From: Gracilimonas sp040117685
GTDB lineage: Bacteria > Bacteroidota > Rhodothermia > Balneolales > Balneolaceae
Assembly (NCBI RefSeq): GCF_040117685.2
Contig: NZ_JBEDYP020000015.1
Location: 124,001 to 188,000 of the forward strand
Direction of reading: 5' to 3'
DNA: 64,000 nt
In this document: one piece after another, positions 45,650 to 54,978 of the stretch
Numbering within the stretch: position 1 is the first letter of the stretch
Layout of the letters: each line of letters starts with the position of its first letter
Translations under genes and position numbers: made by a program
Notes under the pieces: model-generated
Databases searched by the model: none
The model's input: only the letters and a program-made list of their open reading frames with translations
Told to the model about the DNA's origin: nothing

Positions 45650-46987
45650 TTAGACACCTGAATTCGGCTGAATTACGGCTGACTCGGAAGAAACGACCGT
45701 AATAGCAATCAGCGCAACCATAATAAACATATTGATAAACAAATTAATCATATCAATTACGGATTGCATTTTATAGGTGGTTTGAATTTCGTAATACTCG
45801 GCCAGCTGTTTTGCATTTTCTCTTAAAGCACCTGACTCAGCACCCAACCTAAATCTACTTAAAGCGGTATTTGTAAAAACTCCGGTTGCCTCCATCGACT
45901 CGATAAGCCCGGCTCCATCCTTTAACATTTTTCGTATGGCCACTTCCTTAATCTGTTTTTCCATGTATTTATTTCGGCACGCTTCAGAAGCCACCTTAAT
46001 AACCTCTATGTTTTGCCCGGAGCCACTGTAAAGAGTGTAAAATACCCGTGCAAAAATCTCTATACTTGTCTTGTGGAGCAAATCACCCAAAACGGGCAAA
46101 TGTATAATGTATTTATCTTTGAATAACTGCCCCTTTGGCGTACGGACGAAATATATAAATCCTGCAATAGGTATAACGAATGAAAGCACGATCAATACCC
46201 AGTTATCCCGGAGCCAGTAACTCATCTCGAGGGTAGCAGCCGTCATTGGAGGAAGAGCAATATCCATTTCCAGAAACATTTCTGCGGTTGCCGGGAAAAT
46301 ATATCCCACATAAAACAGCACCACCCCAATTACAGCCAATACCGTTACCGCAGGCATCATAAGAGCACGGCGCATATTCTTCTTAAACTCAGCGTCTCGT
46401 TCCATAAACTTGGCGGTACTTTCAAATACCAAAGCCATATTACCCGAGGTGGAGGCAACACTTAACATATAAGCTGCAAACTTACCGAATACATCCTCAT
46501 GCTTCCCATACACCTCTGAACCTTCTTTACCATCCTTCAGGTCCTTCTGGATGGTTTTAATCACCTCTTTCATCCGCTTGTTCTGGGTATCTTCGTACAG
46601 TAGGTTCAGAATCTCGTCAAAAGGAAGCTGCTGGCCAAGAAGGTCTGATGAAAGTCTAATAAAAGTAACTACTTCCTGTTGGGGTACTCCGCCCTTAAAA
46701 TCGAACAGTTTTTTATTGATACTCTTGACTTTATAGCCAAGCTTGACGAGCGCTTTTTCTAATTCTTCTTTGCTGTAAGCTTCCTGTTCACCAGAAACAA
46801 CCGGTTTACCCGGACGCTGGACTTTATACATGAACATCACTTTCTCATCCACCGACTGGATCTTAAGTCCATTGGTCTTGGAAAGCCTGTCTACCTTTAG
46901 CTGAGCTTCTTTCTTATTGTCTGCTTCAAATTCAGTTTGAACTACTTTACCTTTTTGCGAAATCGCTTTTAGCCTGAATTGTGCCAT
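45650..46987 (-). CDS. pilC: PilC/GspF inner-membrane platform protein
   Basis: 445 aa. Starts with two beta-rich repeats of about 60 residues (AQFRLKAISQKGKVV, repeated as VMFMYKVQRPGKPVV) not typical of the standard PilC N-terminus, then two T2SSF domains separated by a loop, with membrane helices at about 210-230, 262-283 and 412-436. The T2SF signature LGDLLHKTSIEIFARVFYTL is present. It is the first gene of the pilus operon; the 339-bp upstream gap probably holds the promoter. Confidence 0.88.
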   Translation of the reverse strand: MAQFRLKAISQKGKVVQTEFEADNKKEAQLKVDRLSKTNGLKIQSVDEKVMFMYKVQRPGKPVVSGEQEAYSKEELEKALVKLGYKVKSINKKLFDFKGGVPQQEVVTFIRLSSDLLGQQLPFDEILNLLYEDTQNKRMKEVIKTIQKDLKDGKEGSEVYGKHEDVFGKFAAYMLSVASTSGNMALVFESTAKFMERDAEFKKNMRRALMMPAVTVLAVIGVVLFYVGYIFPATAEMFLEMDIALPPMTAATLEMSYWLRDNWVLIVLSFVIPIAGFIYFVRTPKGQLFKDKYIIHLPVLGDLLHKTSIEIFARVFYTLYSGSGQNIEVIKVASEACRNKYMEKQIKEVAIRKMLKDGAGLIESMEATGVFTNTALSRFRLGAESGALRENAKQLAEYYEIQTTYKMQSVIDMINLFINMFIMVALIAITVVSSESAVIQPNSGV

Positions 46988-47326
46988 AATGCTAAAATTT
47001 ACCCTTCTCGGTTCTTAAGACGACGCGTCTGAATTAATATAAATTTGAAATACCGATATCATACATACTATTTACGAAAAACAAGCAATACCGGGTTGCC
47101 ACTTAATGATGATATATATCCTGATTTGTTACAATAAACTACTTTTTTTTTAGAAATAAGAATAATGTTCCAAAAAGTATATTTGAATTTTTTAAAAATG
47201 ATATTTCTGTTAATCGGCTCCTTTTAAAGAAACATAAATTGAAGTATCTGGAATCGATAAATACCAATAAAAATTATTTACTGTTTTTTATAAGTCTGCA
47301 TTCTATCTTGGTCGAAATAATTCAGA
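46988..47326. other. 339-bp AT-rich divergent region before pilC and the MFS gene
   Basis: Probably contains promoters for the pilus operon (minus) and the MFS gene (plus). One plus-strand TATATTTG box at 47178-47185 is a candidate -7 element but has no clear -33 box. Poly-T tracts are common. No gene, tRNA or hairpin was found. Confidence 0.45.
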
Positions 47327-48535
47327 ATGACGAAGAAGCAAGACGGCAATCCTTACCTAATTATATTTGCTCTCTGGTTACTTGTATTTGCAGCAAGTAG
47401 CCAGGTCATGATCATTTCTCCCATCCTACCCCGTATCAGCGAACAGTTGGGAACTCCGTTAGAGATTCTTGGTAATCTGGTTACCGTATATGCAGTAATG
47501 GTAGGTATGTTTGCCATCATTATGGGGCCACTGTCCGACAAAATCGGCCGCCGCAAGATTTTATTAATAGGAACCGGTGGTATCTCTTTCTTTCTCTTTC
47601 TACATGGTTTGGTTGATACTTTTATAGGACTACTAATTGTCCGGGCTTTGGCAGGCATGGCCGGGGGTGTTTTAAGCGGAGCTGCTGTTGCCTATGTGGG
47701 CGATTACTTCCCTTACGAAAAGAGAGGCTGGGCTAATGGTTGGATTATGAGCGGTATCGCTATGGGACAAATATTAGGCATTCCAATAGGAACACTACTC
47801 GCTGATTTGTTTGGCTTTCGAATCCCATTTCTCCTTTTTGGTGTGATAATGGCTCTTACCTTTATTCTGATTTTATTCAAAGTTCCACAGCCTAATGTTG
47901 AGCTGTCAAAAGACCGGGTTACGTTCAAGGGTTCGGTATCCAAATACTACGATTTACTTAAGCGTAGCGAAGTCCGTGCTGTTGCCTTTGCCTATGTAGT
48001 GATGTTTTTGAGTATCTCGGTGTACGTGGTTTACCTGCCTACCTGGCTGGAAAACACTTTCGGTGTTGACGGTAAAGCGATTGCGACACTTTTCTTTGTT
48101 GGGGGTGTAGCTAATGTGATTACAGGGCCCATTGCCGGTAAAATATCAGATCGTATCGGCAGGAAAAAAATAATCATTATTTCCTGCCTGGGGCTTTCGG
48201 TAGTTATGGGAATCACGACCTATGTTGTTACTGAGTTTTGGATAGCATACCTCATCTTTTTCGCAGCTATGGTTCTCATTGCTATGAGAATCAGTCCTTT
48301 TCAGGCGCTCTCCACACAACTTATTAAATCCGACAACAGAGGGTCTTTAATGAGCTTGCTGGTAGCCATCGGTCAGGTAGGATATGGAGTTGGGGGCTCT
48401 ATAGCAGGCCCGTTTTATGTACAACAGGGGTATGTAAGCAATACACTGATGGGCACCGTTATGATCCTTCTGATGGCCTATGTGGTCTGGAAACACGTTC
48501 CCGAACCTGAGCTCAATTCCGGAGAAAAGGATTAA
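47327..48535 (+). CDS. MFS transporter
   Basis: 402 aa, twelve hydrophobic segments. The family loop motif GPLSDKIGRRKILLIG between helices 2 and 3 and the repeat KISDRIGRKKIIIIS in the second half are clear. A drug/solute exporter of unassigned substrate; the pattern (GAAVAYVGDYFPYEKRG) resembles sugar-efflux and drug-efflux members. No operon partner. Confidence 0.88.
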   Translation: MTKKQDGNPYLIIFALWLLVFAASSQVMIISPILPRISEQLGTPLEILGNLVTVYAVMVGMFAIIMGPLSDKIGRRKILLIGTGGISFFLFLHGLVDTFIGLLIVRALAGMAGGVLSGAAVAYVGDYFPYEKRGWANGWIMSGIAMGQILGIPIGTLLADLFGFRIPFLLFGVIMALTFILILFKVPQPNVELSKDRVTFKGSVSKYYDLLKRSEVRAVAFAYVVMFLSISVYVVYLPTWLENTFGVDGKAIATLFFVGGVANVITGPIAGKISDRIGRKKIIIISCLGLSVVMGITTYVVTEFWIAYLIFFAAMVLIAMRISPFQALSTQLIKSDNRGSLMSLLVAIGQVGYGVGGSIAGPFYVQQGYVSNTLMGTVMILLMAYVVWKHVPEPELNSGEKD

Positions 48536-48669
48536 AAGAGCTTCAGATATAGATTCTGCAACGTTGTTCAACTACTTCCCTCCTCTTTCTCATTTATAAC
48601 GTATTTCTAACTTGAAATGAATTTTATTGTAACTTAGTATCCCCTTAGTTCTCTATAAAAGAAAAAACT

Positions 48670-50124
48670 ATGCGTAAAATATCTCTACTTCTTTGCACGG
48701 CTTTATTGATTCAGTTTTTAGTTGGATGTACCGGGAATGACGAGGATACCGTCGTAATCCAAGGTGCGGTTACAAATTCTGTAAACGGAAATTCTATAGC
48801 TAATGCGACTGTACAAATTACCAGTCCTCAGGAATTCAGCGACTTTACCCGGACTGATTCTGTTGGTCAATACTCATTTAGCAATATCGATGTTTCTGAA
48901 CTGACTGACATTACTTTATCAGCTTCAGCAACAGATTACATATCTGATAGCCGAACAGTTCAGGTAGCAGCGGGTGATAATATTACGAATTTCGATTTTG
49001 AATTAGATCCTGAAAGTTCAGACAATGGTGGGGATGACGGTGGTGATGATGGCGGGGTAGCAGGCCCTTCTGCAGGAGCTGCGTCTATTATACTTGACAG
49101 GATAACAGAAGAAACAATAAACATTGCCGAAACAGGAGGTATAGTGAATACAAGCTTCACATTTCAGGTACAGGATTCATCCGGCAGAAATCTTGACTTG
49201 AATAATTCTGAAGATGTCACTTTTTCGATTATATCGGGCCCTAACGGTGGAGAAGGTATTACCCCATTAACAGCAACCACTAATGCCAATGGCCAAGTCA
49301 CCTCAAACTTATACAGTGGCAATGTAGCAGGTGTTGTACAGATTCAAGCTGAAATTGTACGTGAAGATGTAGGACTTACCATTCGGTCAAGACCAGTAGC
49401 TATTACCATCCACGGAGGATTTCCTGACTTAGATCACTTTAGCATTGCTGCAGATAATTATAACTTTGAAGGGTGGTCAATCAACGGAAACAGAAACCCT
49501 TTAACTGTAATTCTGGGTGATCAGTTTGGTAACCCTGTCAAACCAGGAACGGCTGTTTATTTTACAACCACCGGTGGAATTATTCAGGGTTCAGGTTCCG
49601 GAAATACGAATAATGACGGAGAAGTTACTGTAAACCTTATATCCGGTGATCCTCGCCCAACTGACAATGTTGCTGGAAGTGGAGGACGTGATGGCTATGC
49701 TACTATAACAGCAAGAACCATAAATGGAAACAACCAGGAAATTGAAAAGAACGTAATTATTGTATTTTCGACTTCTGGTGCATCCATCTCTGCAAATCCA
49801 ACAACTTTTGACCTTCAACCTAATGGAGGCGCTAGTTTTACCTACACGGTTACCGACCTTAATGGTAACCCAATGGCAGCTGGAACAGAGATATCGATTG
49901 ATGGAGGAGACGACATAGAAGTAACCGGAGATACAGATTTTACACTCGGAAACTACTTATATCCCGGACCCGGTGCTACTGAATTCTCATTCTCTATTCG
50001 TGATACAGATGAGGAATCTGCAGACCCTGCTGATTTGACTATTAAGATCAGTGTAACTACGCCATCAGGTCAAACCACAACTTATTCGGGTATTTCCGGA
50101 ACAAGACGAAAAAGTGTTAATTAG
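48670..50124 (+). CDS. secreted lipoprotein with Ig-like domains
   Basis: 484 aa. Lipobox FLVGCTG (Cys20), then a carboxypeptidase-regulatory-like domain (residues 30-115, VVIQGAVTNSVNGNSIANAT), a GGDDGGDDGG linker and two or three invasin/Big_1-like domains (for example GITPLTATTNANGQVTSNLY and VILGDQFGNPVKPGTAVYF). Such proteins act at the surface in adhesion or as stalks. No catalytic domain seen. A strong terminator follows. Confidence 0.8.
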   Translation: MRKISLLLCTALLIQFLVGCTGNDEDTVVIQGAVTNSVNGNSIANATVQITSPQEFSDFTRTDSVGQYSFSNIDVSELTDITLSASATDYISDSRTVQVAAGDNITNFDFELDPESSDNGGDDGGDDGGVAGPSAGAASIILDRITEETINIAETGGIVNTSFTFQVQDSSGRNLDLNNSEDVTFSIISGPNGGEGITPLTATTNANGQVTSNLYSGNVAGVVQIQAEIVREDVGLTIRSRPVAITIHGGFPDLDHFSIAADNYNFEGWSINGNRNPLTVILGDQFGNPVKPGTAVYFTTTGGIIQGSGSGNTNNDGEVTVNLISGDPRPTDNVAGSGGRDGYATITARTINGNNQEIEKNVIIVFSTSGASISANPTTFDLQPNGGASFTYTVTDLNGNPMAAGTEISIDGGDDIEVTGDTDFTLGNYLYPGPGATEFSFSIRDTDEESADPADLTIKISVTTPSGQTTTYSGISGTRRKSVN

Positions 50125-50150
50125 ATTCTCTTGCTGAATCCATTGCCTGA

Positions 50151-50182
50151 AGTCCGCCTTAACCAAGGCGGACTTTTTTTGT
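50151..50182 (+). terminator. rho-independent terminator after the Ig-domain lipoprotein
   Basis: AGTCCGCCTT, loop AACC, AAGGCGGACT gives a perfect ten-base stem, followed by seven T. It separates the lipoprotein gene from the next plus-strand gene. Confidence 0.92.
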
Positions 50183-50254
50183 TTTAAGCCTTTCTTACAA
50201 TTGTTTTAACCGCTACCTTTGAAACTCATTTATAATCAGGTACAGTTTTCGAAT

Positions 50255-50815
50255 ATGGACGCAAAGAATACTTTTGAATACAACAGTGTTAACTACAAAG
50301 AGTTTTTGAAGAGATTCAGAAATCTTGGCGATTCTGAGCATACCCTGATTGTATATGCAGGACCTTTTACCACCAACCGGGAAGCTGCCCTTGATGAACT
50401 GAAAAGAGAAATCATCGGTGAAGCTGTAATTATTGATCTGGCTGAAGTTGTCACTCCATTTGAAGAAGAAAGTTATGCCAACATTGATGAATGTTTCTCT
50501 TCTATTGATGAAAATGCCCCTCTTGTAATCTTTAAAAATGCAGAACAACTGAATGGCGTTTATACCGGTTATACCGGATCTGTAGTCAAGTATGCATCAC
50601 CCCAGGAAAAGTATTTTCTTAGGAACGTTAGTAAAATTAAAGCTCCTGTAGTTCTTGAGTTTAAAGAATTTGATCAACTGGATCGTATGGTGGTTAGAAA
50701 GTCCGACTCGGTTGTACTTTTTAAAGCCCCTTCTTCTTTCATTGAAAAAATGGCCTGGAAAGTACAGAACTGGCATGTTCACGGCTCTCACTTTCTTTCC
50801 CCTCGTCCTCACTAG
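50255..50815 (+). CDS. unknown protein, possibly a degenerate ATPase fold
   Basis: 186 aa. The start at 50255 (MDAKNTFEYNSVNYKEFL) is preferred; 12 in-frame codons before it are unconserved in type. The body has an alternating pattern: HTLIVYAGPFTTNREAALDEL, EAVIIDLAEVV, APLVIFKNAEQLNG, APVVLEFKEF, which could be AAA+ strands with the P-loop lost (YAGPFTTN in place of GxxxxGKT) and Walker B altered (VIFKNAEQL). This is a structural guess. The MATE gene starts three bases after its stop. Confidence 0.55.
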   Translation: MDAKNTFEYNSVNYKEFLKRFRNLGDSEHTLIVYAGPFTTNREAALDELKREIIGEAVIIDLAEVVTPFEEESYANIDECFSSIDENAPLVIFKNAEQLNGVYTGYTGSVVKYASPQEKYFLRNVSKIKAPVVLEFKEFDQLDRMVVRKSDSVVLFKAPSSFIEKMAWKVQNWHVHGSHFLSPRPH

Positions 50816-50818
50816 TAT

Positions 50819-52231
50819 ATGACCGAAATACAGCCAGAAACTGCCCCAAATTCAATCTGGGAAGACATTAAAGCCTCTCTGGCTGGAACGGAACTCGACT
50901 TTACCAAAGGTAGTATCGGCCGGGCTATTCTGATTCTATCCATCCCTATGGTTCTGGAGATGATGATGGAATCGATTTTTGCTGTAGTCGATATCTTCTT
51001 TGTATCTAAACTTGGTGCAGATGCCGTAGCAGCTGTTGGTATCACCGAATCGGTTCTTACTCTTGTGTATGCTATAGCCATAGGATTTAGTATGGCTACC
51101 ACTGCCATTATTTCGCGGAGAATCGGGGAAAAGAATAAAGATGACGCGGCCAGATCAGCGGTTCAGGCTATTTTTGTTTGCCTCATTATTTCTGCTCCTA
51201 TTTCCTTAACAGGGATATTCTATGCAGAAGAAATTTTGCAGCTTATGGGAGCCAATGAAAATATAGCCACTCATCTCTCCTCCTATACGGCCATCATGTT
51301 AGGCGGGAACCTGGTTATCATGTTTCTGTTTGTGATCAACTCCATTTTTCGGGGTGCCGGTGATCCCGCCATAGCAATGAGGGTTTTGTGGATTGCCAAT
51401 GGTATCAATATCGTTCTGGATCCACTACTCATATTTGGCTATGGGCCCTTTCCTGAACTTGGAATTGCAGGGGCAGCAGTAGCAACTACTATTGGCCGGG
51501 GAATCGGTGTCTGTTATCAATTCTACCGCCTGTTTGATGGGAAAGGACGTATTATCATCCTACGAAAACACATCTCCATCCAAACAGAAATTCTCAAAAG
51601 AATGATTCGTGTCTCAATTGGAGGAATTGGTCAATTTCTGATTGCCACCGCAAGCTGGGTTGGTCTGGTTCGGATTATAGCGGAGTTCGGCAGTATCGCT
51701 CTGGCCGGTTATACCATTGCCATACGTATCCTCGTGTTTTCCATTCTTCCCTCCTGGGGCATGAGTAACGCCGCAGCAACTCTTGTTGGACAAAATCTGG
51801 GGGCTAATCAACCCGAACGAGCAGAGAAATCGACCTGGATATCTGCCATCATCAATATGATATTTTTAGGGCTGGTTGGCGTTTGCTTCCTGATATTCGC
51901 CGAAAACCTTGTGAGTATTTTCACCGATGATGCAGCCATCATCAAAATCGGTTCCAAATGCCTTCGTATTATGAGTTACGGTTATTTGGCGTATGCTTTT
52001 GGAATGGTGATTATACAGGCCTTTAATGGTGCCGGCGATACGAAAACCCCGACCCTCATCAACCTTATTTGCTTCTGGCTTATCGAAATACCCCTTGCTT
52101 ACTTCCTGGCTATTACACTTGAATGGAACGAAGAAGGCGTTTTTTACTCTATAGTAGTTGCGGAATCACTATTGGGCGTAATAGGCTTTATATTGTTCCG
52201 ACGCGGAAATTGGAAAAAAACCAAAGTATAG
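50819..52231 (+). CDS. MATE family efflux transporter
   Basis: 470 aa with about twelve helices, in two homologous halves (ILSIPMVLEMMMESIFAVVD and later SIGGIGQFLIATASWVGLV). The GAGDPAIAMR and GAGDTKTPTLIN segments are typical of MATE exporters. It directly follows the unknown 186-aa gene and precedes the SUI1-like gene by one base, so the three may be co-transcribed. Substrate unknown. Confidence 0.92.
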   Translation: MTEIQPETAPNSIWEDIKASLAGTELDFTKGSIGRAILILSIPMVLEMMMESIFAVVDIFFVSKLGADAVAAVGITESVLTLVYAIAIGFSMATTAIISRRIGEKNKDDAARSAVQAIFVCLIISAPISLTGIFYAEEILQLMGANENIATHLSSYTAIMLGGNLVIMFLFVINSIFRGAGDPAIAMRVLWIANGINIVLDPLLIFGYGPFPELGIAGAAVATTIGRGIGVCYQFYRLFDGKGRIIILRKHISIQTEILKRMIRVSIGGIGQFLIATASWVGLVRIIAEFGSIALAGYTIAIRILVFSILPSWGMSNAAATLVGQNLGANQPERAEKSTWISAIINMIFLGLVGVCFLIFAENLVSIFTDDAAIIKIGSKCLRIMSYGYLAYAFGMVIIQAFNGAGDTKTPTLINLICFWLIEIPLAYFLAITLEWNEEGVFYSIVVAESLLGVIGFILFRRGNWKKTKV

Positions 52232-52232
52232 A

Positions 52233-52457
52233 ATGAAAGTTAGTGTAAAAATGGAAACAGCAGGACGAAGAGGAAAGCAGGTTTCTGTTATTAGAGGAAT
52301 CACACACAACCCTCAGGTAATCGAAGATTTAGAGAAGAAACTAAAAACCCAGCTGGGTACCGGAGGAACTATAAAAGGCAAAACAATTGAAATCCAGGGA
52401 GATCATGTAAATCGAATCAAAAAAATCCTGGAAAAAGAAGGCTACGAAGTTAAATAG
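52233..52457 (+). CDS. SUI1/YciH-like translation factor
   Basis: 74 aa, a bacterial eIF1/SUI1 homolog. GRRGKQVSVIRGI, LKTQLGTGGTIKGKTIEIQGDH and the C-terminal KKILEKEGYEVK match the SUI1 fold. In bacteria its role is in ribosomal initiation fidelity or stress, and it is not essential. It starts one base after the MATE gene stop. Confidence 0.88.
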   Translation: MKVSVKMETAGRRGKQVSVIRGITHNPQVIEDLEKKLKTQLGTGGTIKGKTIEIQGDHVNRIKKILEKEGYEVK

Positions 52458-52540
52458 GTGTTTTAGGTTTTAGGTAATAGGCTTTAGGTGTTAGGGGATT
52501 TCTAACACCTAACACCTTGTCACTAAAACCTAAAACCTGC
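52456..52540. repeat. inverted repeat made of reiterated TTTTAGGT-like words
   Basis: Left arm 52456-52495 is a near-tandem of TTTAGGT/TAGGTG words and pairs with right arm 52502-52538 (CTAACACCTAAC...AAAACCTAAAACCT). It fills the convergent gap between the SUI1-like and the metallopeptidase genes and may act as a bidirectional terminator, although T runs are missing. Confidence 0.65.
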
Positions 52541-52544
52541 TTAC

Positions 52545-53036
52545 CTACAATTTCACTTTACTTTCCTGGCGTGGATCCAGATCATAGAGAGAGGATGCCG
52601 TAGCCTGAATAGTCTTATACCATTCGTTTCCAAACTTATCGTTAATGGTGTAGAAATCAGCAAAATCAGGCTTTCGGATGGTCATTTTCCACTCCTGAGT
52701 CTTCGATTTAAAGGTAGGATCTACATGAAGAAGCTCATGATACAGCATCATCTCCTTGGTTTCATTATCAAGCATATCCCATAGCTCACCGGATATTTCA
52801 ATCAGGTAGTCATTACCTGAGTAATGCTTTACTTCACGGCTGGCTTTCATACACTTGGCTGCACGCTGCTTGGAGAGATTTGGATACACAAGAAAATAGC
52901 CGATCTCAGCCGGACCAAATTCAAGTTTGTGCTTTTCTATAACTTTTTTGGCAATGGCCTCCACCTCCGGAGACTCCATAAGTTGCTTTGTTGAATGAAT
53001 AGTTGCTTCAGCTTGTAAAAAATCGTTCTCTGGCAT
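52545..53036 (-). CDS. putative metallopeptidase with HELLH motif
   Basis: 163 aa. HExxH as MLYHELLHVDP near residue 100 with a downstream acidic segment, preceded by LIEISGELWDML. Resembles the putative phage metallopeptidase family (PF18894-like), but nothing else in the region is phage-derived. Catalysis of an intracellular peptide or protein is inferred; no signal peptide is seen. Confidence 0.7.
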   Translation of the reverse strand: MPENDFLQAEATIHSTKQLMESPEVEAIAKKVIEKHKLEFGPAEIGYFLVYPNLSKQRAAKCMKASREVKHYSGNDYLIEISGELWDMLDNETKEMMLYHELLHVDPTFKSKTQEWKMTIRKPDFADFYTINDKFGNEWYKTIQATASSLYDLDPRQESKVKL

Positions 53037-53063
53037 GAATAGTTAAAATATCTATAATTAAAG

Positions 53064-53555
53064 TTATGATTTAGGAATCATCACAGATGTAGCAACAATA
53101 GAATATTCTTTCTGAGGTCCTTCTATTGCTTCAGTATCTTCCCCGGCATCTTCAGCATAATGCTTAGCCTGCTCTTCGGAAAGCTCCTTTACGGTAAATG
53201 TACCAACTAACTTAACGGTTTTTCCCTGAGAGTCGGTAGGGATAAAAAACCCATAATCCTTGAAGGTAATCCGAGCTGAGTAACCGTCCTGATTAGCCAC
53301 GAAAAAGCAGCCTTTCTTTTGGCACACTTTAGCTACTTCAGTTTCTACCGTTACTTCCTTTCCGGAAAGCTCTTTTTCAGACTCAATTAATGACACAAGT
53401 GATGTCGCTTCGTTCCACTGCTCCACTTCCAAGCCAAACACTTCATATGCTTCTGTTTCCTGAACAGGCTCTGAAAGTCGGATTACTTCCGCTTCCTGTG
53501 CGAACATTGAAGTGGATAACAGCATGAATAATACGGGTACAAATATCTTTTTCAT
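53064..53555 (-). CDS. DUF4920 domain exported protein
   Basis: 163 aa with a Sec signal (MKKIFVPVLFMLLSTSMFAQ). The start at 53555 was preferred over 53621, which is 22 codons longer and lacks a signal-like start. The rest matches DUF4920 (EVFGLEVEQWNEATSL, KVCQKKGCFFVANQDG with a CxxxxC pair, IPTDSQGKTVKLVGTFTV), an OB-like fold with possible Cys-bound metal. Function unknown. Confidence 0.82.
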   Translation of the reverse strand: MKKIFVPVLFMLLSTSMFAQEAEVIRLSEPVQETEAYEVFGLEVEQWNEATSLVSLIESEKELSGKEVTVETEVAKVCQKKGCFFVANQDGYSARITFKDYGFFIPTDSQGKTVKLVGTFTVKELSEEQAKHYAEDAGEDTEAIEGPQKEYSIVATSVMIPKS

Positions 53556-53629
53556 TTTCTCTTTCTTTGTTTTTTTGAGGAGCTCAAACATACAAAGTTT
53601 AGGACCAATATTGCACCTCAATGAACTTT

Positions 53630-54456
53630 TTAATCCATGTTTTTCTGCTCCGTTTCACAATAGTAAATCTTTCGGCCACCGGTCTCCATTACCTGTATTT
53701 CCTTACCGCACTTATAGCATGGTTTACCGGCTCTTCCGTAGGCATAATGCCGGTATTGTTTACGGGAAGCTCCCTCCTCTTTTAACGCTTTAACCAAATC
53801 ATCGGGAGTGGTAAGTCCACCGGTTCGGTAAGATCGGCGTGATAGCTCCAAAGAATTCTTTGCCAAAGCCCTAATTTGATCTTCAGTACAGTCTTTAGGC
53901 CTGAATTCCGAATTTACACCCGAACAGAATAAAACCTCACTGCGGAGATAGTTTCCAAGTCCGCTTAAAAATCCCTGATCTAAAAGCAGTGTGGAAAGCT
54001 TTCTGTTTTTAAATGTACTGCTTTTATATCGCTGTAGAACTTGTTCATATGTTGTATCAGGGTGAACAACATCCGGTCCAAGTTTTTTATATACGGATGA
54101 TTCTCCACCTCGTCATCCTCAAGCATCTCTATTTCAGAGGCAGAATATAAAAAGGCGGATGAATCAGACGTATGTATCGCAACCCTCAGCGACCGATTTG
54201 TGTCGGGCTCATTCCCATCCTTACTAATCATCCACTTTCCGTAGAGCTGGTTATGGGAATAGAGATTCAGATTGTTCCCGAATGCCGTAACAATGGCTTT
54301 TCCTCTCGGCGTGATGGAATCTATTTTTAAACCCTTTAGCTGTAGCTCAAATGGTTTAAGCTCATCAAAAGCAAAGAACACCTCCTCGATTTCTTTCCCT
54401 GCAATGGCGTCACTGATTTTATCTGCTGCTCTCCAAATTTCCGGTCCTTCTGGCAT
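53630..54456 (-). pseudogene. nei: endonuclease VIII-like DNA glycosylase Nei, one frameshift
   Basis: Nei/Fpg DNA glycosylase for oxidised pyrimidines. The N-terminal frame (53980-54456) starts MPEGPEIWRAADK with the catalytic Pro and Glu, and ends prematurely after YIKNL. Adding one A in the A6 run (T6 at 54083-54088 on plus) continues it as KKLGPDVVHPDTTYEQVLQR, GFLSGLGNYLRSEVLF and the zinc region to 53630, giving 275 aa. The zinc finger reads CYKC ... YYCETEQ, so the fourth cysteine is replaced by Glu. A 7-bp tandem repeat lies upstream. Confidence 0.85.
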
Positions 54457-54466
54457 GATTTCGTTT

Positions 54467-54515
54467 TTATTCGTTATTCGTTATTCGTTATTCGTTATTC
54501 GTTATTCGTTGGTCG
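54467..54515. repeat. TTATTCG heptamer tandem repeat
   Basis: Six perfect copies of TTATTCG (54467-54508) plus one degenerate copy (TTGGTCG), upstream of the minus-strand nei start at 54456 and within the gap to the plus-strand gene at 54580. Copy number could vary by slipped-strand mispairing. Confidence 0.9.
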
Positions 54516-54579
54516 TTGCCACATAAAAAGTTTGGTTAATGACTCGGAAGTCCATACAATCAACAGCAAAAAACCGTTC

Positions 54580-54978
54580 ATGAAATCTTTTTTGGCCATA
54601 ATTTCAGGATTTGCAGGATTCCTCTTTTTTGAAGGATTTGCCCGGCTTATCATCACTTTTTATCACCGGGTTGATTTCCAGTTTTATGGTATTTCACACT
54701 TTCCTTCTACCGTTTGGGTTGTTGTAATACTGCTATCTGTACTTACCAGTACCTGGCTTGTCTCTATGCTTATCCTCACGGTAACCAATAAAGATTCTCT
54801 CCTTCATGCTGTAATTTTTGGAGGAGTCCTGATTGGGTGGAGAGCTATGGAATTCTATAATTCTTATCAATCTGAACCATTATGGTATTTTGGAATCGTT
54901 ATACTACTACATCTATCAGGCATCTTTCTTGCCTATCAATTATATACCAAACAACATGAGATTACTGATCCTTCTTAG
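54580..54978 (+). CDS. unknown membrane protein
   Basis: 132 aa, with four hydrophobic segments. MKSFLAIISGFAGFLFFEGF is the preferred start at 54580; in-frame codons upstream (54532) are not conserved in type. Its 3' end overlaps the following lipoprotein gene by 23 bases, implying coupling. Family not recognised. Confidence 0.6.
   Translation: MKSFLAIISGFAGFLFFEGFARLIITFYHRVDFQFYGISHFPSTVWVVVILLSVLTSTWLVSMLILTVTNKDSLLHAVIFGGVLIGWRAMEFYNSYQSEPLWYFGIVILLHLSGIFLAYQLYTKQHEITDPS

Noticed and set aside
52545..53036. Prophage remnant signalled by the phage-type metallopeptidase
   Set aside because: Neighbours are housekeeping or envelope genes, with no integrase, capsid or tail gene, and composition is unchanged.
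54467..54515. Heptamer repeat as a CRISPR array
   Set aside because: Repeats are contiguous with no spacers and only 7 bp long.
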